Assembly: GCA_910574455.1 (NCBI GenBank) | Contig: CAJSYZ010000003.1 | Span: 310,001-374,000 of the forward strand | Direction: 5' to 3' | Source of the DNA: Trichaptum fuscoviolaceum | Taxonomy: Eukaryota > Basidiomycota > Agaricomycetes > Hymenochaetales > Trichaptaceae | DNA length: 64,000 nucleotides | Part shown: in pieces, positions 51,916 to 62,117 of the stretch | How the letters are laid out: every line of letters starts with the position of its first letter | How positions within the stretch are numbered: position 1 is the first letter of the stretch | Program-made: the position numbers and the translations under genes | Notes under the pieces: generated by a model | What the model saw: only the letters and a program-made list of their open reading frames with translations | Databases searched by the model: none | Told to the model about the DNA's origin: nothing

Positions 51916-52805
51916 TGATCGATCTATGTGTTACTACGACTCATGGCGACTGTACGAAAAGTAGAAACGCCACGCCACAGGTGGCCATTTGCCCGGCTCG
52001 ATCGACGTGAGAATCACCTGCCTATTCAAGATATATCCTCGATTTGCATTCTCACGAGGGGTCGGCCGGTCTTAAAGGGAAACGGTCGATGCATCAAACG
52101 CTGTCTGCTCTCTCTTGACTACCTTCCTGAAGCATACAGGTTAATAATCTTCTTTTCATTTCCGTTTACGAATCTTGACTTTGGCTCTTTCTACTCTGTG
52201 TCGAAGTACCGACGTTGCCGAATTCTGGGTCTAGTCTAGGAGTATATCTGGTCAATATTATGTCTTCACAGTACGACCCTAGCCCGTGAAATTGGTGCTC
52301 GTTGTCTGTGCGGCGTGTTAGTGCCGATGGCATCGTAGATTGTTACCCGTTGACGAAGCTGCTTTAAATGCCCAAAAGAAAGATGTGGGTTCACCAATAA
52401 CATTTAGATGCATATTATTGTTAACATGTAGTTGGTTGTTTCCCCAAATTTCATGCTGTCGTCTTCGTTATCATTGAGAGTGGTGCTGTATACACGGCGG
52501 TCAGGGCCGTGGGCCATCCTGATTGCGAAGCGTACCAACCGGTTTTAGCCTCGGACTCGGAAATTACCGAGTCAGTAACAAAATGGTTACCGACTAGGCT
52601 ATATATGGCTCAAACTCCAACGCGAGGTGATTGATGTGCGCACACTCAGCTACTTCAGTTTTATTCAAAGTTAATGCAGTCCCATTCACACAGAATGAAC
52701 AACACGAAGGTCGTTAAAGATGGTCATAAACATTTCTTTCATAATCTTTGGCGCGATTAGGCGGAGTACATAAAACGAGAACTTGCAAAATAGAAAAAAA
52801 AACGA
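51916..52805. other. Intergenic stretch, nothing recognised
   Basis: Roughly 900 bases between the minus-strand Spt5-like gene and the next small gene. Only short frames. A shared promoter region is possible but no motif stands out. Confidence 0.45.
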
Positions 52806-53250
52806 TCATCGACGTCTGGAAACCGTCACCCTGAACTCTGCGCACACCATAGAGAGCGTGTCCGCCGCCCACTCGAAATCGGCGCCCGCCTGCAACCAGT
52901 CTTGAAGCACATCGGGCTCATCGACATACCGAACTGCGACGATTGCATAGTTCTTGGCAATGTCATCCAAGAACTCTGCGCACAGCTCCATGCGCTCTGC
53001 AAGCTGTCGGGAGGTGTACGCGTGTTCTACGAATAATGTGTCAGTCCTAAAGCAATTCCCCATTGATGGGTCACAACACTGTACTCACGAGCTAACACGA
53101 TATAGGGGCTCTCCCTCGCCTTCTTGGCCCTCATGCAGGGAAGGATGCACATGAGGACTTTCCTCCAACGTGGCGTCTGCGGCCTCAGACGCAATCCATT
53201 TGCTATTTACGGTGTATCGGCTTGGGTGATGAAGAGGGTTTGAGAAAGAT
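52806..53250 (-). CDS. Small two- or three-exon hypothetical gene
   Basis: The last exon (52806-53043) encodes TDTLFVEHAYTSRQLAERME, an acidic helical protein ending VTVSRRR. An upstream exon (53087-53200) encodes LEESPHVHPSLHEGQEGEGE and joins in phase through a GTGAGT...TTTAG intron. A possible ATG with GTAAGC donor lies near 53260, but its phase does not join cleanly. No family recognised. Confidence 0.45.
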
Positions 53251-53255
53251 GGAGC

Positions 53256-54180
53256 TTACCTGTTTCCATTGTTGTGGATGATGGGCGCAAAAATCGAATG
53301 ATGGTGAGAGCGGTGGTAATGTGGGCGGCGACGTGTGTATGGTTGCGGGATGAGGTGAGAAGCACAGTCGCGCGTGCAAAAGGGGGCGTACAACATCTGC
53401 TTCCGTAAGCCCTTCACAGGCCGCACCCTTTTTCGGATGTATACTGATGTACGGTTAATTCCAAGATACCGGAACCAATTGGCAACGTGAGGCTGGGCCC
53501 AGAATTTCTGCAGAAGGTCAAATCCCGCTGACTTTCGATGATGTTTTGGTATCTTGTGTCCTTGCCAGTGGGCTAAGTTTACTACTTCGTCCCCATATGC
53601 CCGCACTTACCGGCTTCGCACTCGGAAGCACTGCTCATATGACCGGCGTAAGATTTGATTCCGTAGTCACCGCGTGCCAACGGCGCCTCAGGGTGCGGCA
53701 TGACGTTTCAGCCTCGTTGTTGCGGAAGTATATGAACGGCCTACTCTCCTGACTGGCGCGCGCCTACCCTAACCCCCCCCCTATCGTTATGCCTGCCGCT
53801 TTGCCCCCTATCTTGCTTTCCTCCTCCAATGGAACCTCACAACTTTCGCGCAATATAATCTGCTTTCTCCTCTTTCTAATCAGCTCTGTAGAACTACCGC
53901 TTCAGCATCGGCATAACCGCCCTCCCGACTTGTTGTCTGTTTGACGCTTAGGGTGATGCCTACAAATGTAGCAATGGTGTAGACACTATGCAAACTCTGC
54001 GTTAAACATACAGACTGACTGTCAGAGTAGAGCTTAATATATTCGTGGGTACTTGACTGCATGGTCAATGACGGAGTTTGCAAGAACTCTCAGGACAAAG
54101 GCGATGGAAGCCATAGTGAGCTGATTTCACGATAGTGTTGAGGGTTCTCATACTTACTCTCTCGTACAGCCTGCTCGCCA
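53256..54180. other. Stretch with weak open frames only
   Basis: A 116-codon minus-strand frame (53256-53606, His/Arg-rich) has no recognised similarity and may be chance. A run of ten Cs lies near 53772. Nothing else seen. Confidence 0.35.
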
Positions 54181-54199
54181 ACCGCCAGAGTTCGGAATG

Positions 54200-55981
54200 C
54201 CGCCTTTCTCAATCATGCGCGATGTTACCCGCGCGAAGGCCCGGTTCAACTGTCCTCCTTTGCTACGTTAGCTCGCGGAAGTTTAACACCGAGTATCTAT
54301 ATGGTACAAGTTACGGTGAGTGATTACACCCTCCAGCTTTACCATTTCCTTCCACTAATTTTGGCACTCGAAGATGGGGATGGAGTACTACGCTGCTCAG
54401 TCAGCGAACAAGCGAGTATATGGCGGTGGACTATCGGGCCCTTTGCTGTTGGATACTCGCTTCTCCGCATTCTCTATCACGCTCAATCCTGGTGTTATCT
54501 ACGTGGAAACTGAGGATGAAGTCATGCTAAAGACCGCCACCGACTTTCATCCTGATTATCATTACCTGTTGCTCGAGAAGTTGGACAGGTGCAGTGCACT
54601 CAGAATTAATGATCTGCGCTTCGGCAATGCGCGTTTGCGCTTCTCCCGTTTTGGGTCGTGGGTGCGGATTATCAAAGGTCATTACTCAGGTGATCTTGGG
54701 AGGATTGTCGAGTTCGGTGTCTCGTCGTCACACCCCGCTGACAGGCCCGTATGGATATTGGTGCCAGCCCGTATGAGGTTTCATTGTGCTAGCAACTCAA
54801 AATGCATGACCATGCTCGCACCCGATGGACTCCCCTTTGCGCCCAAGGCATACACCTATCAAGAAGTGGCTAAAATCGTTGGCGAATCGAAAGTTTTCTT
54901 TCACGGAGAGAACACGTTTGAAGTCTTCCATCATATTTTCGTCAATGGGCTTTACGCCTTACCTGCAAAGTCGAGTGAGTTCCGGGCCATATCATTTGCC
55001 GATCCAGCCGAGGCTTTCATCTTTGCTCAATCAAATGTACCCGTTCACGACATCACGAATCGTGCGTATCTGCGGGTTGGCGACTCTGTCGTTATTCATG
55101 ACAACTGTAGCATTCCAAAGCTCCGTGGCCATTCTGGCAAGGTCATAGTACGTGCGAACAACCACCTCTCCGTTGAGCTGCACCATCCGACGCTCGAAGG
55201 GGAATCGCGAGTTTTCGGGTTGGCATACGGGGACGTCCATATCCAACTCTCTCCAGGCACGTGGGTCTCGATTGAAGCTGGGGAGCATGCCGGCCGATCT
55301 GGTGTTATTGTCCTCGTGTGTCAGGGAAGGGCTTGTCTTCTGAGTCCAAATGCGGACACGGGTTCCTTCGTCGAGCTGGAGGACATCAGTGGAAATTTCC
55401 TGAGGACGCTACCTCCGAATTTGGACGTGCTTCGGCGGGGCTTTTTCGGCTGTGGTCAATATCCTTGCTGTCTTGAGCGTCTGATCGGTCATCCCGTTGC
55501 TATCGTTGGAGAACTTTATCGAGGAATTGGGGTCCTTGAACACGTGTGGAGCAGTCGCGCAACTGTTCGTCTGCGCAAGGGAGTGTACGTCGCACTTCAA
55601 CTAACAGACGTGATTTCTATGTATGTCTTGCTATTTCTCCTTCAATTTGCATCCGCGGCTAAAACGATTTACAGGGGTAATTGGAAGACTCTTATGAATG
55701 CCTTCTCTCTACCCGATGGTCTCCAGGACCACTTCCTTGGCTCCCTTACATCTGAGAGCCCGGTAGTTTGGGTATTTGGGGGCGATCACACGGGAATGGG
55801 TGAGCTGGTTGGCTTTACCGACGGCGTGGTATTGGTTTGGTTCCCCGAGAAGCCGAATCCTCGTTTTCAGACCGTGAAAGCTGATGATGTGTTTTTCATT
55901 GTAAGAGACTGTCCACTACTTTGTCATCAGGTATTAATGCGACTGTTCAAGTGCAACGTCTCGGACCTTGTCCAACGTTGA
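54200..55981 (+). CDS. Spt5-like protein with NGN and KOW motifs (plus strand)
   Basis: The main exon is open from about 54374. Its front has an NGN-like strand (LNPGVIYVETEDEVMLKTA), followed by KOW motifs: SWVRIIKGHYSGDLGRIVEF, GDSVVIHDN...LRGHSGKVIV and TWVSIEAGEHAGRSGVIVLV. A short upstream exon ends in a GTGAGT donor near 54316 with an acceptor at 54373. A 54-nt intron (GTATGT...TTACAG, 55621-55674) and a probable last intron (GTAAGA...CATCAG, about 55901-55930) precede the stop. The layout parallels the minus-strand Spt5-like gene, but the sequences are not close duplicates. Function inferred from domains only. Confidence 0.6.
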
Positions 55982-56190
55982 AATGAATAAAAGTCTACGG
56001 GACCAGGCTTTTTTGGAATTTTCAAATTACATGGGTGCAATCGTTCCTTCCACTTCTCATCAATATTCACTTTCGGTACCCGGAAGACCGCTGTCGATTT
56101 ATCCCGAGGGCGTTCAGAACGTTCCGCTGGAAACAGATATGTAGCACGTGAAGACTTACCTGCGTCGCTTGCCAATGGTAAGGCTCACGT
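55970..56190 (-). CDS. Minus-strand exon pair of an unrecognised small gene
   Basis: A clear intron (GTAAGT...TTTCCAG, about 56127-56160) splits a coding stretch ending ERSERPRDKSTAVFRVPKVN, then DEKWKERLHPCNLKIPKKPG and a stop close to 55970. The 3' end overlaps the convergent Spt5-like gene. No ATG was identified upstream, so it is a fragment or has further exons. Basic protein, family unknown. Confidence 0.35.
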
Positions 56191-56944
56191 CTTTCTGCTT
56201 TTTAATTTATACAAATGAAAACGGAAATGAAAGTTAACATATTTTCTTGCCTTGATCTCAGTTATTCGTTTAACTGTCCCAATTTGTCAGTCGCTATGGG
56301 GCTACGTGCATCGGTCCCCTCTTAATAGCCGGGCGAACGCGGGACGATGTCAAGAATGCGCAATGCTACAGGGCCTAACGGCCGTGGTCACTGGAAAGAG
56401 GAAGGATGTTGATGCTGCGGTAACTGAGAAAGGAGAACAAGTTGACCAGTGCTCACATCCGTGCTGCTTGGAAGTCCGAAGTTTGCCCGTGTGGTTCGAC
56501 GTATTCTGGTGCCACCAGCTCAGCCAAGTTACGATGACCGCAACTATGTGTGGCTATTGTCTGACCTGTAATTTGTCAGTTACTGCGGGCTCCCGGTCTA
56601 CCCTGCACATGCCGTGAAATTTCGGGTTTTGCTTTCTGCGGTGACGCAGCGAGCCGCCGGACTTTAGATCTGACAAGGTGATCCGTTCAATTTTTGTCGA
56701 GTTTTTTTTCACTGACTGCGAATCCAGGCAATAAAAGGACGAGGATATCGCATTTTTTCGCCCATCTGTCCACTTCATCCTTCACCTTCCTTCATTTCCA
56801 GTCAACACATCGTCGCTCCCTTGCTTCCGCTATCTATCAACTTCAATATTGATATCCTTTCCGAACTCTTGATACCTTTTTGCTATTTCGCTTCTGCCCC
56901 CATTCACGTCATTCGAAACTATTCTTCTTTCATTTAATTTCGCC
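56191..56944. promoter_or_regulatory. Non-coding stretch; promoter region of the gene at 56945
   Basis: The last about 200 bases before the ATG at 56945 are C/T-rich on the plus strand (many CTTC/TTCC runs), as often seen before fungal start codons. The rest shows no convincing gene. Confidence 0.4.
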
Positions 56945-57511
56945 ATGTATAAACTTGTCCTTGATGATTTTCCTTATCTTTGTCGTGTTGGCGCCCCCTA
57001 CGCGTCGAGAGATGGTGTATTTCCGTTGGATTTCTATGCACCACTGGTTGATATGATTAGTATTGACTCTGGGCGGCTCCGTGTCGCCCTTCACGACCAC
57101 GCCATACTATGCAAGGGTCAGTTCACAGGAGGTACCCGATGCAGTGGCGATCCGTTAAAGCACTACATGTTTTTGGAGGTCAGACCGGTGCTTTTTGGAT
57201 TACTTGTCGTCCGTGTAAGCACCCAAAATGTTATGCGATGTTTCCTTTACTTATGCTGTTGTCAGTGTCAGGATTCGAAACGCATGTTCCTCTTTCAGTT
57301 CCAGTTCTCCAAGCAGGAGCTCGTAGATTTCCTCGCAATAATGGAGTCACGGGTTCTTGCGGATTATCGTCACTTTAATTTCGTGCTCGTTGATGCGTAC
57401 AAGAGTAAGTTGGAATATCTGCGAGATATCGTTGTGCATCGTCCGAACGACTTTCTGCTCAAAACTCCTTACTCGAGTCATTATGGCCGCAACTATGCTA
57501 CACATCGTCTT
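56945..57511 (+). pseudogene. Unknown gene cut by element F
   Basis: Starts at ATG in good context (cgccATGT). Exon 1 encodes MYKLVLDDFPYLCRVGAPYA and continues to about HYMFLE. A probable intron (GTCAGA...GTCAG, about 57180-57272) leads to an exon with FQFSKQELVDFLAIMESRVL and FNFVLVDAYKSKLEYLRDIV. Coding runs into the LTR of element F at 57512 and is lost. No family recognised. The continuation should lie right of F, outside the window. Confidence 0.5.
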
Positions 57512-58329
57512 TGTTACGACCGTCGGGAATTGTAGCGGGAAACAGTTTCGGGAAACTGGAATTCGCGACAAGAACCCGCGTTCGGGAATCTGGATTCGCG
57601 ACTGGGAACGAGCGTGGGAATTCAGGCGGGAAACGCGCGGGATTCTATCCAGGCGCGTCGCAGGATTCTCAAGGCCAGCTAGGACTCTTCACTGCTTTGA
57701 ACGTCAAGTAAGCGGATCCCTAAGGAAGCACTCCACAAGTAAGTATTGCGCAACTAACTACACAGGAGAAAAGAGAGAGATCGCACCTAAGGAAGCACTC
57801 CACAAGAGGTCAAAAGTGGGGTGCTCCTTACGATGCCTACAGCTATTTATCTACTTCGTAAAGACTGTATAGTTAATCTACGCTAAGTGTCCTTGCGCAA
57901 TGCGCACCTATCTACTACAAACGATACATGCTACGACCGCACTGCTAGGCATGTCTATCCCGTCTCTCCAGATGGCTACGGCCTGTCCGTGGACGTCAGC
58001 GTCCGGTCCGGGGCCGCGACTAGCCAGACTAGGTATGCCAGACTGTTGCAGGTCGTCACCTTGAGGTACTAACGGATTAATGAGCGTATGTTGATAAGTG
58101 AATGTACGTGTGCCGTGGCGGGTCGTCGTAAATGAGTGTGTGTATGCGTGCATGGTTGCCGGGACGGTGGTGCGGGATAAGTCACGTGAGCATGGGATCG
58201 TGCGATTCGGGAATGAGGTTTCGCGCGGGGAATCCAATGGCGGGATTCTCCCCGCGGGTTTGTCTGCTCATGTCGGGATCCTTGGCGGGAAAGTGCGGGA
58301 AATGAGAAAAGGAGCCCAGGATCTCGACA
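57512..58329 (-). repeat. 3' LTR of element F (818 bp)
   Basis: TG...CA-ended LTR of the same family as E. The polypurine tract TTTGGAGGGGGGTAA (minus strand) lies immediately upstream of it. The end of the pol frame lies within its U3. Confidence 0.93.
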
Positions 58330-61300
58330 TTACCCCCCTCCAAAGGCGCAACTCCGGGGCGCCAAGCTTGAATCTTGCTCAGGTCACAGAGCTCGATAGC
58401 GTTGACTTCTCGAGGGGCGTCCGGGTGTTTTCGATAGAAACTGCGAATTTTAGCCTTTGCATTACCCATATCCTTTGCGGGAATCCATGTATCTTCCGCG
58501 CTCGAATATCCCTTCCATCGTACCAAATATTCAAATCTCCGTCTAAACCGTCTAGCATCCAGAACCTCTTCCACCTCGTATTCCAGATCTCCTTCGACTT
58601 CGACTGGGGGCGGCGGGGGTTGCGTTCGACCGGGAATGTCGTCTTCGTGGTATGGCGAGAGCAGCGATACGTGAAATACGGGATGAATCTTCAGCGACGC
58701 GGGGAGTTCGAGTTCGTAGGTGAGGTCACTTAGCTTTGCCTTCACTTTATACGGCCCTAGTCGTTTCGGTAATAATTTGCGCGCTCCTGGTCGCCGAACG
58801 TTCGTCGCCTCAAGCCATACTTTATCCCCGACTGCGTACTGCGGGGCCTCGTTCCTGGCCTGATCGTAGTGCTGCTTCATGCGCTCTGCCGCAACCTCCA
58901 AAGCCGCTCTTGCCTCTTCCTGTGCCTGCTGAAGCTCCTGTAGTCGTGCGTCCGCGGCGGGGACCGTGGACAGGCCGTTGCTCGGGGCAATCGTGAATTC
59001 GGGATTGTAGCCGTAGACAAGCGCGAACGGGGATTGTCGTGTTGCCGCGTGCGCTTTCGTGTGTGTGTGCGCGAACTCTGCCATTGGGAGTAATCCGGCC
59101 CAGTTTTCTTGTCGTGTATCTATGAAAGCCCGTAAATATTGTTCCAGCTCTTGGTTTACCCTTTCGGTTTGCCCATCCGTCTGCGGGTGATACGCAGTCG
59201 ACGTGGTACCCTTGATACCGAGTCGGGAAAAAAGGGCTTTCATGAACTGCGCGACAAACTGTGGTCCTCGGTCGGATATGATCTGGCGGGGGGTTCCGTG
59301 CAGCTTCCAGACGTGCTGCAGGAATAGTTCCGCAGTTTCCGGTGCATCAATGTCAGACGTGGTCGGGATAAAATGCGCTTGCTTGGTGAGACGGTCGACC
59401 ACCACGAAAATTGCGTCGTAATCCTCAGATCGGGGGAGCTGGGTGATGAAATCGCACGAAATCGCCTGCCAGGGGCCCTGCGGGATTTCGTTCGGTTGCA
59501 GGAGTCCTACCGGGCGTTGGGATCGGTTCTTCGTGCGTGCGCAGGTATCGCATCCCGAAACGTATCGTTCTACGAAGTTAGACATCCCTGGCCACCAGTA
59601 GTTGCGGCTTACCATCTCAAACGTTTTCCAACGTCCAGGATGTCCGGCAGGGAGACTGTCGTGGTAAGTCTTCACCACATCCCGGCGAATGGTCTCGTCT
59701 TTCGGGACGTAAACCTTACCCTGGTACAGGATGAGGCCTTCCTCTGTGCTCCAGTCCTCAAGTTCCTTGGTCAGGACTCGAGGCGCCTTGGACTTGACCA
59801 ACTCGATTGCGTCCACCAGTTTGTCTTCATACTGATCTGACTTACGAATGCGTCGTAGGAGGGCCTGATCCCCGTGTACCTGTGTCATTCCTCGACGAAT
59901 TGCTTTTAGTCGAAACATTTCGGGGGTCAAGAGGGTCCGTCCCGTGTTGTCTTCGCCTTCGGGTTGAAGATCGACGCGTCGTGACATGGCGTCGGGTTTG
60001 CCCCCGAGTCGCCCTGGGCGATGGCGAATCGTAAAGTCGAAGCGAGTGAGGAACAGACTCCACCGGGCTTGGCGTCGCGTCAGCGTTCGGGATTCAGAAA
60101 AATAGAGCAGATTCTTGTGGTCAGACACGATATCGAGTTTATGACTCGCACCTTCGAGATAATGTCGCCACTCGTCAAGCGCTCTAATAATCGCGAGTAG
60201 CTCCTTGTCATAAATCTCGTAGTTGCGTTCCGCATCGTTGAGGGATTTCGAGAAAAAGGCGACCGGATGTATCAGCCCGTCGTCGCCTTCCTGGGACAAG
60301 ACCGCGCCAGTCGCGAAATCAGAGGCGTCGCATTCCACGATGAATTGTCGCGACATGTCTGGCATCATCAGGACGGGGGCGGTCGTGAACATACGCTTGA
60401 GATAGTCGAAAGCGAACTGCTGGTTTTCTGTCCAGGCCCAGCGAACGTCCTTCTTCAGCAGCGTCGTGAGCGGTTTGACGATGTGCGAGAAATCCCGAAT
60501 GAAGCGTCGATAGAAATTCGCGAACCCGAGGAAGGCTTGAATGTCTTTCACCTTTTTCGGGGTAGGCCAGTCGAGGACCGCCTGTACCTTGGCGGGATCC
60601 ATCGCCACCTTTCCCTGCGAAATAATCATCCCGAGATACTCGACGGAAGTCTGTTTGAATTTGCACTTTTCGGGTTTGCAGAACAAGTCGTTTTCGCGTA
60701 GCCGTTTAAGGACTTCCCGTACGTGTTCATCGTGCTGCGATTCATCTTCGGAAAAGATTAGCAAGTCGTCAAGATAGATGATCACGTATACTCCAATGAG
60801 GTCTTTGAAGATATCGTTCATCATGTGCTGGAAGGTCGCTGGGGCATTCGTGAGCCCGAACGTCATCACCGTTGGTTCGAAATGTCCTGCCTGAGTCCGA
60901 AATGCAGCCTTCCACTCGTCGCCTTGCTTCAGTCGCACATTGTGGTAGCCCCATCGTAAATCTAGAGTCGTGAAAACCTTCGCCTTTTGCAGCGCGTCTA
61001 CGAGTTCCATCGTGAGGGGAAGCGGGTATCGATTCTTGACCGTGATGTCGTTCAGTCGTCGGTAATCGACTACCATGCGCAAGGTTCCATCCTTTTTCTT
61101 GATAAAGAAGACGGGAGCCGCTGCAGGGGATTTCGAAGGTCGTATGTACCCCTTGCGCAGGTTTTCGTCAACGAATTCGCGAAGGGCATCGCGTTCGGCT
61201 GGGGCCAAGGGATAGATTTTGCTATACGGGGGAACCTTCCCGGGTTCTAAATCTATGGCGTGGTCATACGGCTTGCGCAGTGGAAGCCTTTCGGATTCAA

Positions 61301-62117
61301 CTTTCGAGAAAACATCGGCAAACTCACGGAATTCGGGGGGAACTAGTTCTTCGAAGGTTTTCTCGCCTTCCTTCACCGCAGACTTCTCAGCGATGGCCTG
61401 GGAGTGGGTGTACGAGGCGGCAATTTTGTACGCGAAATGGTCGTCCGTCGTGACGAAGTAGGATTCGGCGTCGTGGTACTGGTCCCAATATTTTTCTGAG
61501 TACCGAAATCCCGGTGGGACAGCTTCCCATTCGGCCTGGGTCCTGTCGGGCCCCCAGGGGGTCTCGACTTCTTCTGCTATGGCGAGGCGGGGAAGCGGGA
61601 CCAGGCGTTGCTGGTTATCACACTGAGGCGGGCAGCGGTTGAGATCGACCACGTCGTTGGTCCAGTCAATGGTTGGGTTATGGTGCCGCAACCAGTCGAT
61701 CCCCATGATAATATCGTCGTCGCCAATATCCGCGACGGCCATGGTCAACTGTTCTAAGTGTCCCTTCATCTCGACGTTGAGGACTACTTCCTTGGTGATG
61801 CGTCCAATCGCGTTCGGGGAATTGTCCGTGTTGCGCAAAAGTATCGGGATTACCAAGTCCCGGGTCTGGAGTCCGTGTCGCGAAACGTAGCGGGAATTTA
61901 TGAAAGTTCCCGACGCACCGCTGTCTAACATTACTGTGGCTAAGGCATCCGTTTTTCCGTCGCTAACCTGTACCGGGAACTTCAAATGTCGTCGAAGACG
62001 ACGGTCTATTGTAGAGATGGTTAAATACAAGGGACCATTATTAAGAGAGTTCTTCGGCCACAAGGGCGGTTGGGTCGTATAGGGCGCGACTGAGCAATAC
62101 GACCCTACTGAAAATCC
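58182..62117 (-). CDS. pol: Element F Pol polyprotein (PR-RT-RH-INT-chromodomain)
   Basis: About 1311 residues entered by -1 frameshift at GGATTTT; the frame is open further back to 62372 under gag. Protease with MLDSGASGTF; RT with IIYLDDLLIF; RNase H with VECDASDFATGAVL; integrase finger ending YVSGCDTC, DDE core with CDFITQLPRS, ISDRGPQFVA and HPQTDGQTERVNQELEQ; chromodomain with YEVEEVLDARR and YLVRWKGYS. All catalytic residues are present. Compared with E, one extra residue occurs at AEFAHTHTK (E has AEFAHNTK), from a GT-repeat expansion. The frame crosses the polypurine tract and stops about 49 codons into the LTR. Confidence 0.95.
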   Translation of the reverse strand, partial: GFSVGSYCSVAPYTTQPPLWPKNSLNNGPLYLTISTIDRRLRRHLKFPVQVSDGKTDALATVMLDSGASGTFINSRYVSRHGLQTRDLVIPILLRNTDNSPNAIGRITKEVVLNVEMKGHLEQLTMAVADIGDDDIIMGIDWLRHHNPTIDWTNDVVDLNRCPPQCDNQQRLVPLPRLAIAEEVETPWGPDRTQAEWEAVPPGFRYSEKYWDQYHDAESYFVTTDDHFAYKIAASYTHSQAIAEKSAVKEGEKTFEELVPPEFREFADVFSKVESERLPLRKPYDHAIDLEPGKVPPYSKIYPLAPAERDALREFVDENLRKGYIRPSKSPAAAPVFFIKKKDGTLRMVVDYRRLNDITVKNRYPLPLTMELVDALQKAKVFTTLDLRWGYHNVRLKQGDEWKAAFRTQAGHFEPTVMTFGLTNAPATFQHMMNDIFKDLIGVYVIIYLDDLLIFSEDESQHDEHVREVLKRLRENDLFCKPEKCKFKQTSVEYLGMIISQGKVAMDPAKVQAVLDWPTPKKVKDIQAFLGFANFYRRFIRDFSHIVKPLTTLLKKDVRWAWTENQQFAFDYLKRMFTTAPVLMMPDMSRQFIVECDASDFATGAVLSQEGDDGLIHPVAFFSKSLNDAERNYEIYDKELLAIIRALDEWRHYLEGASHKLDIVSDHKNLLYFSESRTLTRRQARWSLFLTRFDFTIRHRPGRLGGKPDAMSRRVDLQPEGEDNTGRTLLTPEMFRLKAIRRGMTQVHGDQALLRRIRKSDQYEDKLVDAIELVKSKAPRVLTKELEDWSTEEGLILYQGKVYVPKDETIRRDVVKTYHDSLPAGHPGRWKTFEMVSRNYWWPGMSNFVERYVSGCDTCARTKNRSQRPVGLLQPNEIPQGPWQAISCDFITQLPRSEDYDAIFVVVDRLTKQAHFIPTTSDIDAPETAELFLQHVWKLHGTPRQIISDRGPQFVAQFMKALFSRLGIKGTTSTAYHPQTDGQTERVNQELEQYLRAFIDTRQENWAGLLPMAEFAHTHTKAHAATRQSPFALVYGYNPEFTIAPSNGLSTVPAADARLQELQQAQEEARAALEVAAERMKQHYDQARNEAPQYAVGDKVWLEATNVRRPGARKLLPKRLGPYKVKAKLSDLTYELELPASLKIHPVFHVSLLSPYHEDDIPGRTQPPPPPVEVEGDLEYEVEEVLDARRFRRRFEYLVRWKGYSSAEDTWIPAKDMGNAKAKIRSFYRKHPDAPREVNAIELCDLSKIQAWRPGVAPLEGGNVEILGSFSHFPHFPAKDPDMSRQTRGENPAIGFPARNLIPESHDPMLT
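62105..62117 (-). promoter_or_regulatory. C/E/F family gag-pol -1 frameshift site (shown in F)
   Basis: G GAT TTT CAG TAG in the gag phase; -1 gives GGA TTT TCA and opens into pol. The heptamer resembles G GAU UUA of a mammalian retrovirus pro-pol junction rather than a perfect X XXY YYZ. The same site occurs in C (15244-15250) and E (27751-27757). Confidence 0.7.
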
